Assembly (NCBI GenBank): GCA_030147505.1
Contig: JASBVG010000034.1
Location: 1-60,906 of the forward strand
DNA: 60,906 bases
Reading direction: 5' to 3'
Source of the DNA: Tardiphaga sp.
GTDB lineage: Bacteria; Pseudomonadota; Alphaproteobacteria; Rhizobiales; Xanthobacteraceae
The notes below the pieces were generated by a model. It did not search any database. It saw only the letters and a program-made list of their open reading frames with translations, and was not told the origin of the DNA. How positions within the stretch are numbered: position 1 is the first letter of the stretch; the number at the start of each line of letters is the position of its first letter. This document shows positions 16,468 to 25,936 of this stretch, in pieces. Both the position numbers and the translations under genes were made by a program.

Positions 16468-17787
16468 ATGTTCGATCTGACCGACGCTCATACATTCGTC
16501 CTCGAAACGGCGAAGTCACTGGGCGCGGAATTCGCCTCGCCATGGCTCTATCTGCAATGCGCCCTGATGCTGGCCGCAGCCGGCGTTGCCGCGGGCATCG
16601 GCGCGCTGGCGCGCGCAAGAATAGATCTGACATCGCTGGTGATGGGTTGGCCGGCGCCGCTGCGCATGTTCATCCGTGTACTGGTCGAGAGCATATCGAC
16701 GGCGGCTTTTGCCGTCCTGACTATCATTGCCCGCGAAGTCATGCTGGCCGCGACCTTGCCGAGCCGCAGCTACCTGCTCGCCGTCGCTGCCAAAATGGCG
16801 CTGGCCTGGCTGGTGATCCGGCTGGTAACAAGCATCATTCACAATCCACTCATTGTGCGGCTGGTGTCGATCTCGGCATGGTTCGTGGCGGCGCTCAGCA
16901 TTCTCGGCCTGCTGCAGCCCGCCATCATCTTTCTCGATGGGCCCGGAATCGAGCTGGGCGGCCTCAGGCTGACCCCGCTGCTGATCATCAAGCTCGCCGT
17001 GCTCCTCGCCGTGGCGCTGTGGGTGGCGAACATCATCAGCAATTTCCTCGAAGGCCGGATCCGGCAATCGCACGATCTCACGCCGTCAGTGCAGGTTCTG
17101 CTCACCAAGCTTGTCCGCTTGCTGATGATGGTGTTCGCCGTGGCGCTGGTGATGGGCGCCGTCGGCATCAATCTCGCCGCGCTCGCGGTGTTCTCCGGCG
17201 CGGTCGGCGTCGGCATCGGTTTCGGCCTGCAGAAGATCGTCTCCAATTTCATCAGCGGCATGATCCTGCTGGCCGACAAGTCGGTGAAGCCCGGCGATCT
17301 CGTCACCATCGGCGACAGCTCCGGACGCATCAGCGCGATGAACACGCGCTACATCTCGGTCGCTGCCGGCGACGGTCGCGAATTCCTGATTCCGAATGAG
17401 GATCTGATCACCAAGAAGGTGGTGAACTGGACCTATACGGACAAGGACACCCTGGTGAAGGTGAATTTCGGCACCAATTACGACGCCGATCCCCGCCTCG
17501 TCTGCAAGCTGGCCATCGATTGCGCCGCCGCCTCGCCTCGCGCCTCGACGGTGAAGCCGCCGAACTGCCTGCTCGGCGAATTCGCCGAAACCGGAATGCG
17601 GTTCTCGCTGACCTTCTGGATCGACTCGCCGGACGGCATGGATGCGGTGAAGAGCGAGGTGATGCTTGCGCTGTGGGACGGCTTCAAGCGCGAGGGCATT
17701 CGTGTCCCCTATCCGGTGCGCGAGATCAAGATCCGCGGTGGCGCGCTGCCGGTGGAAACGGTGGCCGAAGTGACCGGGCCGGAATGA
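16468..17787 (+). CDS. Mechanosensitive channel, MscS family
   Basis: About 440 residues from the ATG at 16468; an alternative start at 16420 adds 16 residues. Several N-terminal membrane segments lead to the pore helix [19 protein letters not shown], followed by [19 protein letters not shown]. This is the MscS beta domain; after it come the alpha/beta cage and R-V-P-Y-P-V-R-E-I near the end. It releases solutes on hypo-osmotic shock. It lies head-to-head with the CvrA-type antiporter across about 200 bp, and sfsA follows 4 bp after its stop, probably in one transcript. Confidence 0.92.
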   Translation: MFDLTDAHTFVLETAKSLGAEFASPWLYLQCALMLAAAGVAAGIGALARARIDLTSLVMGWPAPLRMFIRVLVESISTAAFAVLTIIAREVMLAATLPSRSYLLAVAAKMALAWLVIRLVTSIIHNPLIVRLVSISAWFVAALSILGLLQPAIIFLDGPGIELGGLRLTPLLIIKLAVLLAVALWVANIISNFLEGRIRQSHDLTPSVQVLLTKLVRLLMMVFAVALVMGAVGINLAALAVFSGAVGVGIGFGLQKIVSNFISGMILLADKSVKPGDLVTIGDSSGRISAMNTRYISVAAGDGREFLIPNEDLITKKVVNWTYTDKDTLVKVNFGTNYDADPRLVCKLAIDCAAASPRASTVKPPNCLLGEFAETGMRFSLTFWIDSPDGMDAVKSEVMLALWDGFKREGIRVPYPVREIKIRGGALPVETVAEVTGPE

Positions 17788-17791
17788 GCCG

Positions 17792-18505
17792 ATGAAGCTT
17801 CCCCAGGGTCTGGTGCCGGCGACGCTGATCCGCCGCTACAAGCGCTTCCTCGCCGATGTCGAACTGGCCGACGGCCGCGTGATCACCGCGCATGTGGCCA
17901 ATCCCGGCGCCATGACGGGACTGCAGGCCCCGCGCGCAAGAGTCTGGTTGTCCCTGTCGCCGAGCAAGACGCGAAAACTGCCTTATTCGTGGGAGCTGGT
18001 GGAGGCCGATTTCGGCAACGGGCCCGAGCTGGTCGGCGTCAACACGATCCATCCCAATGCGATCGTCGCCGAGGCGCTGGCGGATTGTGCGATCCCGGAG
18101 CTGGCCGGTTACGCTACCATCCGCCGCGAGGTGAAATATGGCGCCGCGTCCCGCGTCGATTTCCTGCTGGAACATCCGGACCGGCCGCCCTGCTATGTCG
18201 AGGTCAAGAACGTCCACCTGATGCGAACAAGGAATCTGGCCGAATTCCCGGATTCCGTCACCGCCCGCGGCGCGCGGCATCTGGATGAACTCGCGGGCAT
18301 GGTGGCGCTCGGCGCCCGCGCCGTACTGTTGTTCGTGGTGCAGATCGGCTCAAGCCAGCGCGTAGCCGTCGCCCGTGACATCGATCCAACCTACGGTCAC
18401 GCCTTTGACAAGGCCCGTGCGGCCGGCGTCGAGGCACTGGCATACGGCTGCAAGATCGACCATGACTGCATCACGCTAGCCGGGAAGATACCGGTGCAGC
18501 CGTAA
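17792..18505 (+). CDS. sfsA: Sugar fermentation stimulation protein homologue SfsA
   Basis: 237 residues. Family signatures: [23 protein letters not shown], and the PD-(D/E)XK-like segment R-V-D-F-L-L-E followed by [26 protein letters not shown] is also typical. The fold is that of a nuclease and the E. coli protein binds DNA, but the cellular role is unsettled. Its position before map and radC is the common alphaproteobacterial order, which supports the radC identification below. Confidence 0.94.
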   Translation: MKLPQGLVPATLIRRYKRFLADVELADGRVITAHVANPGAMTGLQAPRARVWLSLSPSKTRKLPYSWELVEADFGNGPELVGVNTIHPNAIVAEALADCAIPELAGYATIRREVKYGAASRVDFLLEHPDRPPCYVEVKNVHLMRTRNLAEFPDSVTARGARHLDELAGMVALGARAVLLFVVQIGSSQRVAVARDIDPTYGHAFDKARAAGVEALAYGCKIDHDCITLAGKIPVQP

Positions 18506-18669
18506 CCTAGATGGAACGAAGCGCAATCGAGGGGACCACTGCCGCGCTGAAGCTCTGAATCCCGACTACGCCCCGCTCCATGGCTACAAGCCCATCTTCG
18601 GCTTGCACTGAGCGTCCCGATCATTAGATTGGAGCCTATCATCCCATTGTCACAGAACCAGATTTCCCG

Positions 18670-19491
18670 ATGAGTTATACCGACGCCTCCGACACCGCCC
18701 TGCGCAAGACCGGGCAGATCAAGCTGCACGGCGCGTCCGCCTTTGCCGGCATGCGCAAGGCCGGCGCGCTGGTCTCGGAATGTCTGGATGCGCTCACCGA
18801 TCTGGTGAAGCCAGGCCTGATGACCTCGGCCATCGACGATTTCGTACGCGAATTCGCCTTCAGCCACGGCGCTTTCCCGGCGACACTGATGTATCGCGGC
18901 TACCGCTTTTCGACCTGCACCTCGATCAACCATGTGGTCTGCCACGGCATGCCGGAAGCGCGCGCGCTGAAGGAAGGCGACATCGTCAATATCGACGTCA
19001 CCTTCATCGTCGATGGCTGGTATGGCGACTCCAGCCGCATGTATGGCGTCGGCCAACTGCCGCGCAAGGCGGAGCGCTTGGTCGAAGTCACCTACGAGTC
19101 CATGATGCGCGGCATCGCAGCGGTGAAGCCCGGCGCCACCACCGGCGATATCGGCCATGCGATCCAGAGTTTCGTCGAGCCGCAAGGCATGAGCGTGGTG
19201 CGCGACTTTTGCGGTCACGGCCTCGGCCGCCTGTTCCATGACGAACCAAACATCATCCATGTCGGCCGCCCCGGCGAAGGCGTGAAGCTGAAGCCCGGCA
19301 TGTTCTTCACCATCGAGCCGATGATCAATCTCGGCAAGCCGCATGTGAAGGTGCTGTCGGACGGCTGGACCGCGGTGACCCGCGACCGCTCCCTGTCGGC
19401 ACAGTTCGAGCACACCGTGGGTGTGACGGAGACCGGCGTCGAAGTGTTCACACTGTCTAAGCGGCATAACGAGAAGGCGCCGGCGGCCTGA
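18670..19491 (+). CDS. map: Methionine aminopeptidase, type I
   Basis: 273 residues. It removes the initiator methionine from new proteins. Metal and active-site motifs are all present: C-H-G-M-P (substrate histidine), I-D-V-T-F-I-V-D-G-W-Y-G-D-S (two aspartates), G-H-G-L-G-R-L-F-H (histidine near 182), F-T-I-E-P-M-I (glutamate near 213) and F-E-H-T-V-G-V-T (glutamate near 246). Full-length, no extra zinc-finger N-terminus. The 164 bp before it contains a repeat-like ATGGAACGAAGCGCAATC stretch and presumably its promoter. Confidence 0.96.
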   Translation: MSYTDASDTALRKTGQIKLHGASAFAGMRKAGALVSECLDALTDLVKPGLMTSAIDDFVREFAFSHGAFPATLMYRGYRFSTCTSINHVVCHGMPEARALKEGDIVNIDVTFIVDGWYGDSSRMYGVGQLPRKAERLVEVTYESMMRGIAAVKPGATTGDIGHAIQSFVEPQGMSVVRDFCGHGLGRLFHDEPNIIHVGRPGEGVKLKPGMFFTIEPMINLGKPHVKVLSDGWTAVTRDRSLSAQFEHTVGVTETGVEVFTLSKRHNEKAPAA

Positions 19492-19582
19492 CCTTCCAGA
19501 TTGCCGCGCGCCGTAGCGCATTTTTAGGTTGCAAACGTGGCGAAGCACGGCATGCTCGCGAACACGCGTCCAGCGAGTTTGC

Positions 19583-20314
19583 ATGCCGTCATCCCCGAAC
19601 AATCTTCTGCCCGGCCTCTCCGAAGCGCGGCATTATCACGGCCATCGCGAACGGCTCCGTGACCGCTTCCGCACCGCCGGTGCGGATGCGCTGAGCGACT
19701 ACGAATTGCTGGAGCTCGTGTTGTTTCGCGCGCTGCCGCGCCGGGACGTGAAGCCGTTGGCGAAGTCGCTGATCCAGGCCTTCGGCTCTTTTGCGGAGAC
19801 CGTTCATGCGCCCGATGCTCGGCTGCGCGAGATCGGCGGGCTCGGCGAAGCGGCCATTACCGAGATCAAGCTGATCGCCGCCGCATCCAAACGCGTCGCC
19901 AAGGGGCAGCTCAAGCAGCGCACGGTGCTGTCGTCATGGGGCACGGTGATCGACTATTGCCGCACAGCCATGGCTTTCGCCGACAAGGAGCAGTTTCGCA
20001 TCCTGTTCCTCGACAAGCGCAACCAGCTGATCGCCGACGAGGTACAACAGGTCGGGACCGTCGATCACACCCCGGTCTATCCGCGCGAGGTGGTGAAACG
20101 GGCACTGGAACTGTCGGCCACGGCGATCATCATGGTGCACAACAATCCCGCTCGGTACCCCTCGGGCACTGGGGCGCATGCACGATCCCGGACGATAACG
20201 GGAACGACGTGTTTTCAGCATGTTACTGACGGCATGCTTCGAACTGAGTGGGATGATGAATTACCAATTTTCGTCCATGTCCCCAAAACAATGCTTTCAC
20301 TACCGACAACATGA
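19583..20314 (+). pseudogene. radC: 5' part of radC, cut by the defence island
   Basis: Reads as a 243-residue protein, but only the first 186 residues or so (19583-20140) are RadC: an HhH-like N-terminal region ([22 protein letters not shown]) and most of the JAB/MPN domain ([24 protein letters not shown]). It then reaches V-H-N, where the JAMM motif should read [14 protein letters not shown], and switches to unrelated sequence ([11 protein letters not shown]). The missing end is at 44689-44847, in the same orientation. The chimeric protein lacks the second metal histidine, the serine and the aspartate of the JAMM site and should be inactive as a metalloprotein. ATG 19583 is preferred to TTG 19529. 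Confidence 0.92.
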
Positions 20315-21031
20315 TGTGACCAAGCCATTTTGAGAATTCCTTGAAACAAGGAAACGCGGTCGGAACGAGAACATCACTTCTATATCTCGACCGACAAGTT
20401 TGTTTTCCATCACCCTCAATACGGAAAACAGTTCGCGATTCCATAAGGATTGAAGATGCGGAGCAGCTTGAGCTTCGCCCGTTGATTATTTACGGGATAA
20501 CCGTTTCCGGCCTGCCTATCCGATGGCTAACATTTTCGCACCTCAGCCAGCACCTGAACGTTCAGTGAGGTCCTACAGGCGGCCTGGAGAAACGCGACGT
20601 GCGAGAGTTGAAAGACTTCGCAAGACGGTACAAACCGCTCTGTGCTGATTGCGTACGGCTGCCGGATTGAGGTTTGTCGAAAACTGATCGCGCGCCACAC
20701 TGATCGTCTCTCCTCCTTAACCAGGCAGCGGCGCCTCGTCTACGTCGCCTTGATCCGCGCGCCCGGGCGTACTCATGCCTGGGAACAGCCGCGAGCCAAC
20801 GCGCTACATCGGCGAACTTTCAGAGTTCTCCAGCGACAAGCTGCGTTTCAAGACGGTTGATGCCAATACCCTGGATCGACGCCCGTTTGCTGATCACTTG
20901 CACAAGTCGAACGGCACACCAGAGACGACCCAGCGCACACGTCCTTCTGAGGACGTATCCAAGGTCGCACTCGCTGCCATAATGTCACGGTATCAAAACA
21001 GCTTTCGCTCGCGCCAGTTAGCAACCACATC

Positions 21032-21076
21032 CACTTGAAGTGAGACACTTGAGACGATATTATCCCATTTGTCTCA
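21032..21076. promoter_or_regulatory. Putative operator: CACTTGAAGTG palindrome plus TGAGAC repeats
   Basis: Palindrome CACTTGAAGTG (21032-21042) overlaps the -35. TGAGAC occurs at 21041-21046 and 21050-21055 inside the promoter spacer, and its reverse complement GTCTCA at 21071-21076 falls near the start of transcription. Such a layout is expected for a repressor that blocks RNA polymerase. The HTH region of the first operon protein is the obvious candidate (inference). Confidence 0.5.
21035..21063 (+). promoter_or_regulatory. Predicted sigma-70 promoter of the PIWI-RE operon
   Basis: A -35 element TTGAAG (21035-21040), exactly 17 bp of spacer (21041-21057) and a -10 element TATTAT (21058-21063). 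Transcription would start near 21070, leaving a leader of about 20 nt with GGAGA at 21078-21082 before the TTG start at 21090. The spacer holds two TGAGAC repeats (see operator). Confidence 0.6.
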
Positions 21077-21089
21077 TGGAGATGATTCG

Positions 21090-22379
21090 TTGGTCGATGC
21101 ATTGCCCTTTCCTCAGCGCGCCCAGGCGCTCTTCTCGGAGAAGCTCGGCTACGGCCGCCGCTGGAAGACAGCCGCCGCCGAGCAACTGGGCATCGGCCGC
21201 GCAACCCTTTACCGCTATCTCGATGATCCAGCGGGTGTGGCGCCGGATGTCCTTGTCAAACTCTCGCAGCTCGAGGGTCCCCAGGCGCCCGTCCACGCCG
21301 TTCGTGAAATGGTCACTCTAATCGCCAGTGCCATCATCCAAATTCAGACCTGTATCGACGCCGAAGGGTGGTTGAGGGCGCCGTATCCGATGTCCGTCCG
21401 GCGTGTGTTCGACCTGGGCGCTGCCCGCAACCTCGCGGAGGGACGTGACGTCTGGCCTACTGATCTTCACGGACTGATGCGTCGCGCTCAAGAACCTCTC
21501 TTCCGGTGGCTTCCGGATATCAGCTGGGATGTTGGCGGCGACTACCTTGCCGTGCGGTTGGTGGAGTCCGGTGAGGCGAGCACTGCGTGCCGTGCCTTGG
21601 CCCTGCCTGGAGGGGATCCCGAATCCGAGATCGAGGAGAACCTGGGCTATGAGATGCTGGTAGGCCTCTGCCGCGACCGGGTCGATGGTGAGGAGCTCTA
21701 CCGGACCTGGCGGAAGACCGTCATCGAAAATGTGGTCATGACGAGCTGGTCCACAGCCATCCTCATGGACCCGTTGCTCGCCACCCTCGAACGATCGGAC
21801 GAAATCGTCGAGGCTTTCTATGACCGGATCCCCGAGAGCTTCGCGATTAACGGTGAGCTGCCGACCTGCACTGTAAGCGGAACGATTCTGCGGCGTGACG
21901 GGCGCGCCTTCCACACCGAGTGTCGCCAGCCTGAGGCGATCCGCAGGGCACGCGAAGGCGTACATGGAAGGCTCAAGTATCGCCCCGGCATGCTCTACTT
22001 GAAGCGCGCTTTCCGCACCTTCTGGGCGCTTCCGGGCCTGACGGAGCTCGAACTCAAGCGCCGGTTGGACGCGCTCGGTTGGACGACCAACCTGTGGCCA
22101 GCCCTAGATCGGGTTGACCTTGTAGCGATCGCACCGGACGGCAGCCGACGGTTGGCCATCGATGTTAAGGACTATATTTCGCCGGCGCGCCTCGCCAGCC
22201 GCTTCAAAGGCTTCAAGACTTTTGAGGCCGACCACCACTGCTACCTCGTGATCCCCGACTACATCATCGAGACGGATCCTCGCTTTGAGGCCCGATTCGA
22301 GGCCCTGCGCGCGGCCAACGGCCGTCCGACCGTCTCGCTCGCCGCCGTGTCCGACTTCCTCGAAGGGTTAGCGCCATGA
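21090..22379 (+). CDS. PIWI-RE-associated nuclease: HTH plus PD-(D/E)XK
   Basis: About 429 residues from TTG 21090, chosen because GGAGA (21078-21082) lies 7 bp ahead and the predicted promoter leaves no leader for the earlier TTG at 21069. Residues 27-46 (T-A-A-A-E-Q-L-G-I-G-R-A-T-L-Y-R-Y-L) form a helix-turn-helix. The middle is a helical domain I cannot name. Residues 320-370 hold a restriction-endonuclease-like core: a conserved E-L-K-R-R-L region, then R-V-D-L-V-A-I-A-P-D, then L-A-I-D-V-K-D-Y, i.e. the D...(D)-x-K arrangement of PD-(D/E)XK enzymes. This matches the REase protein of the three-gene pPIWI-RE cassette described by comparative genomics (Burroughs, Iyer and Aravind 2013). Its stop overlaps the helicase start (ATGA, 22376-22379). 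Probable role: DNA cleavage and possibly autoregulation. Confidence 0.8.
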   Translation: MVDALPFPQRAQALFSEKLGYGRRWKTAAAEQLGIGRATLYRYLDDPAGVAPDVLVKLSQLEGPQAPVHAVREMVTLIASAIIQIQTCIDAEGWLRAPYPMSVRRVFDLGAARNLAEGRDVWPTDLHGLMRRAQEPLFRWLPDISWDVGGDYLAVRLVESGEASTACRALALPGGDPESEIEENLGYEMLVGLCRDRVDGEELYRTWRKTVIENVVMTSWSTAILMDPLLATLERSDEIVEAFYDRIPESFAINGELPTCTVSGTILRRDGRAFHTECRQPEAIRRAREGVHGRLKYRPGMLYLKRAFRTFWALPGLTELELKRRLDALGWTTNLWPALDRVDLVAIAPDGSRRLAIDVKDYISPARLASRFKGFKTFEADHHCYLVIPDYIIETDPRFEARFEALRAANGRPTVSLAAVSDFLEGLAP

Positions 22380-25300
22380 GGACCGATCGCACCTTCCTGG
22401 CGGCTTACCGCAAGGCGCTACGAAGCGCCGACCCTGCCGCGCGGAACCTGTCCGCGACCGAGGACCGCACGCTGGGGCTCACTGAGCTCTGCCTTCATTT
22501 CCTCGCCCGTCATTGTCCGGACGAGGACGTATCGGCTCTTCCCTATCTGTTGCTTGGCTATGCGAAGGTTATGGCGGATGGCGCGGATTCGGTCTTCCTG
22601 CGCGATCTGACCAGCCTGCGGCATTTGGCGAGCCGCTACATGTCGGCGTCGGCCTGGCTAGACGCCTGCCGGCTACACGGCCTCACCCCCGAGACGATGC
22701 GCTGCTACGCCGTCGATGGTCGCATCCCGACCCTGCGGCGCAGCGCTCCCGATGGCGTGCTCGCCGTCCTTGCCGAACATCTGGAGACCCCGGCGCCTTG
22801 GGTAAGCCGTACCCTGCAGCCGGCCAGCGCAGGCGAGGCCCTGGTCCGTACCAATCGCGGCGAGACGCTGCTGGCCTACCAGATCCCGCCGGTCGAACCA
22901 GAGGCGCCGACCGCAGCCGAGCACACCCTGCCGCGCCGGCGCCGGAATGCGCCGATCACTTTGACCTTGGCGCAGCTGCAAGCCACTGCCGAAACGGTCG
23001 ACGCGCGAGAAGCACAGCCGGACTGGCCCTCGACCCTCCCGCCGCTTCGGCTGCGCGACCGCCTCACTAAACTCAAGCTCGAAGGCCTTAAGGACGGTTT
23101 CTTTGACGGTGAGACCCTGACGTTAGACGGCGCCGTCCATGTTCTCGGCATGTTGTCCTCCGGCAAATCCACCCTGGTGTGGCTTGTCGTCATGGCCCTA
23201 ACCCTCGGTGGTGGTGGAAAACGCATCGGCATCCTGGTCACCGACACCATCCAGGGGGCAACCCTTATCGCCCGACTGCGGATGCACGGTGTCGACGCCA
23301 CCGTGCTCTCAAGCTTCTACAATCGCGACCGCCACCTGAATTCCATCCACTGGCAGCAGGGCCTGTCGTCCTCGGGCTGGTCGGTGGCGGCTGTCGGCGA
23401 CGTCGCCGAGAACTTCAGCGTCGCTTGTCCGCTCGACGGCTTCCAGCGCGATCCGGTCGTCGTCCGCGGATCGAGCCAGCGGCCTGCTTTCCCAACCTTC
23501 AAGGAAAAGCCCTGCCACCGCATCTATCAGCGTCGTCGGGATGCCGAGCTCGCCGATGACGCGGAGATCGACGATAACGACGATGTCGGCGCCGAGCGGT
23601 CGTGTCCTCTGTGGGCACAATGCCCGGCTCAGGGACAGCAGCGCAGTGCTGTCACCGCCAAGGTCATCGCCCTGACGCCCCAGGCCTTCGTTCACATGAC
23701 GCCGGACAAATGGACCTCGGCGCGGCACCTCACCCTGCCGGAACTGTTCCAGCACACCCTGGACCTGATGATCGTCGACGAAGTCGATTCCGTCCAGAAG
23801 ACCCTCGATGACATCTTCGCCCCTCGCTCCCCGATCATGGGCGACGAGCGCGACGTTTACGCGCCGGCCATCGGCGCCAAGTCGTCCGAGGCGCTACGCG
23901 AGCGCAGTGGCGTGCAGTTCCGCCGCCAAGTGAACGCCCGCTGGCAAGCAAACTTCCACATTTTCTATCGCCTGATCGGTACTCTCTACGCTCTTCTCCA
24001 GAACGAGCAGGTCTATCTGGCCGATTTCTACCGCAACAGCCCCTTCACCGCCGGTGGAATCCTCTACGAGATCTGGCGTCGGCGGCAGGACGTGAAAGGC
24101 CTCGCACGTCCCGGTCGCAGCTTCGACGATCCGGACTTTGAAGAGGACTTCCTGGAGGTCATCAAGGTCGCGGGGAGCATCTCGCGTTACTCTCAGGGCT
24201 CCGCCGTCAGCCAGGAGGAGACTGAGGAACAGGCCGACGAGGCGCACCAGCCTTTCCGTGACGCTACCTTTCAGTCCGCCAGCGAAGCCCTGCAGGCCAT
24301 CGCCAGAGACATGGTGGTCAGCGACTACTACGAGGACCTGGCTGATCGGGTCCAAGATCTATTGGATGGTCCACTCGCGGCCTTCAACGCCACCGACCCC
24401 GACAACAAGGCGGCCATGAGCCCTCGCGGCAATGCGCTCGCGTTGGTACTGGCGGTCGTCACTGATCTGGTCCTGTCCCACTACTACTGGCTGGTAAAGG
24501 CCCAGCCAGCGGTGGCCACAGACCTTGGGATCGACGACGCTCAGCTGCTGAGCCAGGCCAACAACCTTATTCGCCATTACCGTACCCTACTGCCATCAAA
24601 CCCGGCCGGAGCGGTGTTCGGGCTGCTCTATGACGAGCCGAGTGAGGACCGGCGCGACACGATGGGCGGCAAGCTGACCCTCATCAACCACCTGGGGGTC
24701 GGCCGCCACCTACTCACCCACCTACACGACCTGCTTGCCAGCGAAGGACAGGCGGGACCCCATGTACTAATGCTTAGCGGCACGAGCTGGGCCGGCGGTT
24801 CCCAACGTCAGTTCAATCCGCGCACTGGCAAACCCATGGACTGCGCCTCGCCGAGCTTCGACGTGCAAATCCCAGCTCAAGGAGTGCTGCTGCAGCCGCA
24901 GGCCGAGCTCGATGCGATCGGGCGGTCGGTGTTCGAGCTGGTGAGCCTACGCAACGAGGAGGGAAAGCAGGTCCGGATTTCCGGTCTGCGGGAAGCAGAC
25001 CGTCGTAAGGCTTTGAGCGGCGTAGCGGTGCGCCTGTCAACGCGCCGCGACAACCTGAACCTCATCGAGGAGAACTGGCTGCGCATGGCCCGTGAATGGG
25101 GCGAGGAGCACTTGCGGGGGCGTCGCCGAGCCCTCCTGGTCACCAATTCCTACGCCGATGCTGCGATCGTCGCTGACATCCTGCTAGAGAGTCTCGAGAC
25201 TCACGGCTTCGCCGACTGGCGGGTGTTCGGCCTGACCCGGGACCAGGCCGATGACGCCGGCGCGCCAGACGATCAGCGCTTGCGGCGTGCCCGGCCCCTC

Positions 25301-25936
25301 CCGCGCTCGCTGATCGAACGCTTCGGCGAGGAGCCCGAAAAATCGATTTTGGTCGCACCGATGCAAGTGGTCGCCCGTGGCCACAACATCCTCAACAGCC
25401 AAAGTCGTGCGGCGATTGCTTCGGTCTATTTCCTGCACCGACCCCATCCGCGGCCAGACGACCTTGCCGCAGTAATCGGCCGTCTGAACCGCTATGGCGT
25501 GGAACGCTTTGACCACGGTATGGGCGAGAATCCGGAACAGCCGGACGAGCGATTGTCCCAACGCGCTCGCCGAATGCGCTACGCCGCGACCAACATCGTT
25601 CGCTACAGCCTATATTCGCGCAGCGGCTACAGTAGCCTGTCCACCGAGTACAAAGCCCAGTTCGCCTGGGACATGCTGACCCCACTCTGGCAGACCATCG
25701 GCCGCGGTATTCGCAACGGCTGTCCCGTGCACATCGGTCTTGTGGATCGCCAGTTCGCGCCACTTTCTTTCGATGGTGCCACCGATTCCTCCGACAGCAG
25801 CGTCCTCGTTCAAGCGCTGCGTCAGCTCGACGTCGCAATGGCATCATCCGATCTCACCGCCAGAACCCTCGCGAAATTGCTCTACCAGCCCTTCCGCGAT
25901 GCGCTCTCCAAGACCAAGGGCCTCGCCTATGGCTAG
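22376..25936 (+). CDS. PIWI-RE-associated DinG/XPD-like Fe-S helicase
   Basis: 1186 residues. An N-terminal region of about 200 residues with no motif I know precedes a superfamily 2 helicase. Walker A is G-M-L-S-S-G-K-S-T-L (about 256-265). A cysteine set suited to an Fe-S cluster follows (P-C-H-R-I near 380 and S-C-P-L-W-A-Q-C-P near 411-418). Walker B is L-M-I-V-D-E-V-D-S-V-Q (about 463-473). The second RecA domain has L-L-V-T-N-S-Y-A-D-A near 920 and motif VI W-Q-T-I-G-R-G-I-R near 1105. This is the DinG/XPD layout, expected to unwind DNA or R-loops 5' to 3'. A long insertion separates the two RecA domains. It is coupled upstream to the nuclease (ATGA) and downstream to the PIWI gene (8-bp overlap). 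It fits the helicase member of the pPIWI-RE system. Confidence 0.85.
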   Translation: MRTDRTFLAAYRKALRSADPAARNLSATEDRTLGLTELCLHFLARHCPDEDVSALPYLLLGYAKVMADGADSVFLRDLTSLRHLASRYMSASAWLDACRLHGLTPETMRCYAVDGRIPTLRRSAPDGVLAVLAEHLETPAPWVSRTLQPASAGEALVRTNRGETLLAYQIPPVEPEAPTAAEHTLPRRRRNAPITLTLAQLQATAETVDAREAQPDWPSTLPPLRLRDRLTKLKLEGLKDGFFDGETLTLDGAVHVLGMLSSGKSTLVWLVVMALTLGGGGKRIGILVTDTIQGATLIARLRMHGVDATVLSSFYNRDRHLNSIHWQQGLSSSGWSVAAVGDVAENFSVACPLDGFQRDPVVVRGSSQRPAFPTFKEKPCHRIYQRRRDAELADDAEIDDNDDVGAERSCPLWAQCPAQGQQRSAVTAKVIALTPQAFVHMTPDKWTSARHLTLPELFQHTLDLMIVDEVDSVQKTLDDIFAPRSPIMGDERDVYAPAIGAKSSEALRERSGVQFRRQVNARWQANFHIFYRLIGTLYALLQNEQVYLADFYRNSPFTAGGILYEIWRRRQDVKGLARPGRSFDDPDFEEDFLEVIKVAGSISRYSQGSAVSQEETEEQADEAHQPFRDATFQSASEALQAIARDMVVSDYYEDLADRVQDLLDGPLAAFNATDPDNKAAMSPRGNALALVLAVVTDLVLSHYYWLVKAQPAVATDLGIDDAQLLSQANNLIRHYRTLLPSNPAGAVFGLLYDEPSEDRRDTMGGKLTLINHLGVGRHLLTHLHDLLASEGQAGPHVLMLSGTSWAGGSQRQFNPRTGKPMDCASPSFDVQIPAQGVLLQPQAELDAIGRSVFELVSLRNEEGKQVRISGLREADRRKALSGVAVRLSTRRDNLNLIEENWLRMAREWGEEHLRGRRRALLVTNSYADAAIVADILLESLETHGFADWRVFGLTRDQADDAGAPDDQRLRRARPLPRSLIERFGEEPEKSILVAPMQVVARGHNILNSQSRAAIASVYFLHRPHPRPDDLAAVIGRLNRYGVERFDHGMGENPEQPDERLSQRARRMRYAATNIVRYSLYSRSGYSSLSTEYKAQFAWDMLTPLWQTIGRGIRNGCPVHIGLVDRQFAPLSFDGATDSSDSSVLVQALRQLDVAMASSDLTARTLAKLLYQPFRDALSKTKGLAYG

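Larger units (their letters stand above)
20150..21089. other. Left island arm, no credible gene, several perfect inverted repeats
   Basis: About 940 bp. Open frames here are short, lack ribosome binding sites and match nothing I know. The base composition looks lower in GC than the flanking genes. Perfect inverted repeats: TTCCTTG-AAA-CAAGGAA (20337-20353), CTGAACGTTCAG (20554-20565) nested inside CCTCA...TGAGG (20541-20570), ACGTCCT-TCTG-AGGACGT (20939-20956) and CACTTGAAGTG (21032-21042). The last part is the promoter of the PIWI-RE operon. The rest could hold recombination arms, a small RNA gene or a decayed integrase gene. Confidence 0.55.

Noticed and set aside
20341..21038. Short open frames in the left island arm (20341-20568, 20642-20860, 20775-21038)
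   Set aside because: No ribosome binding sites, no recognisable protein family, and they overlap perfect inverted repeats. I treat the region as non-coding.
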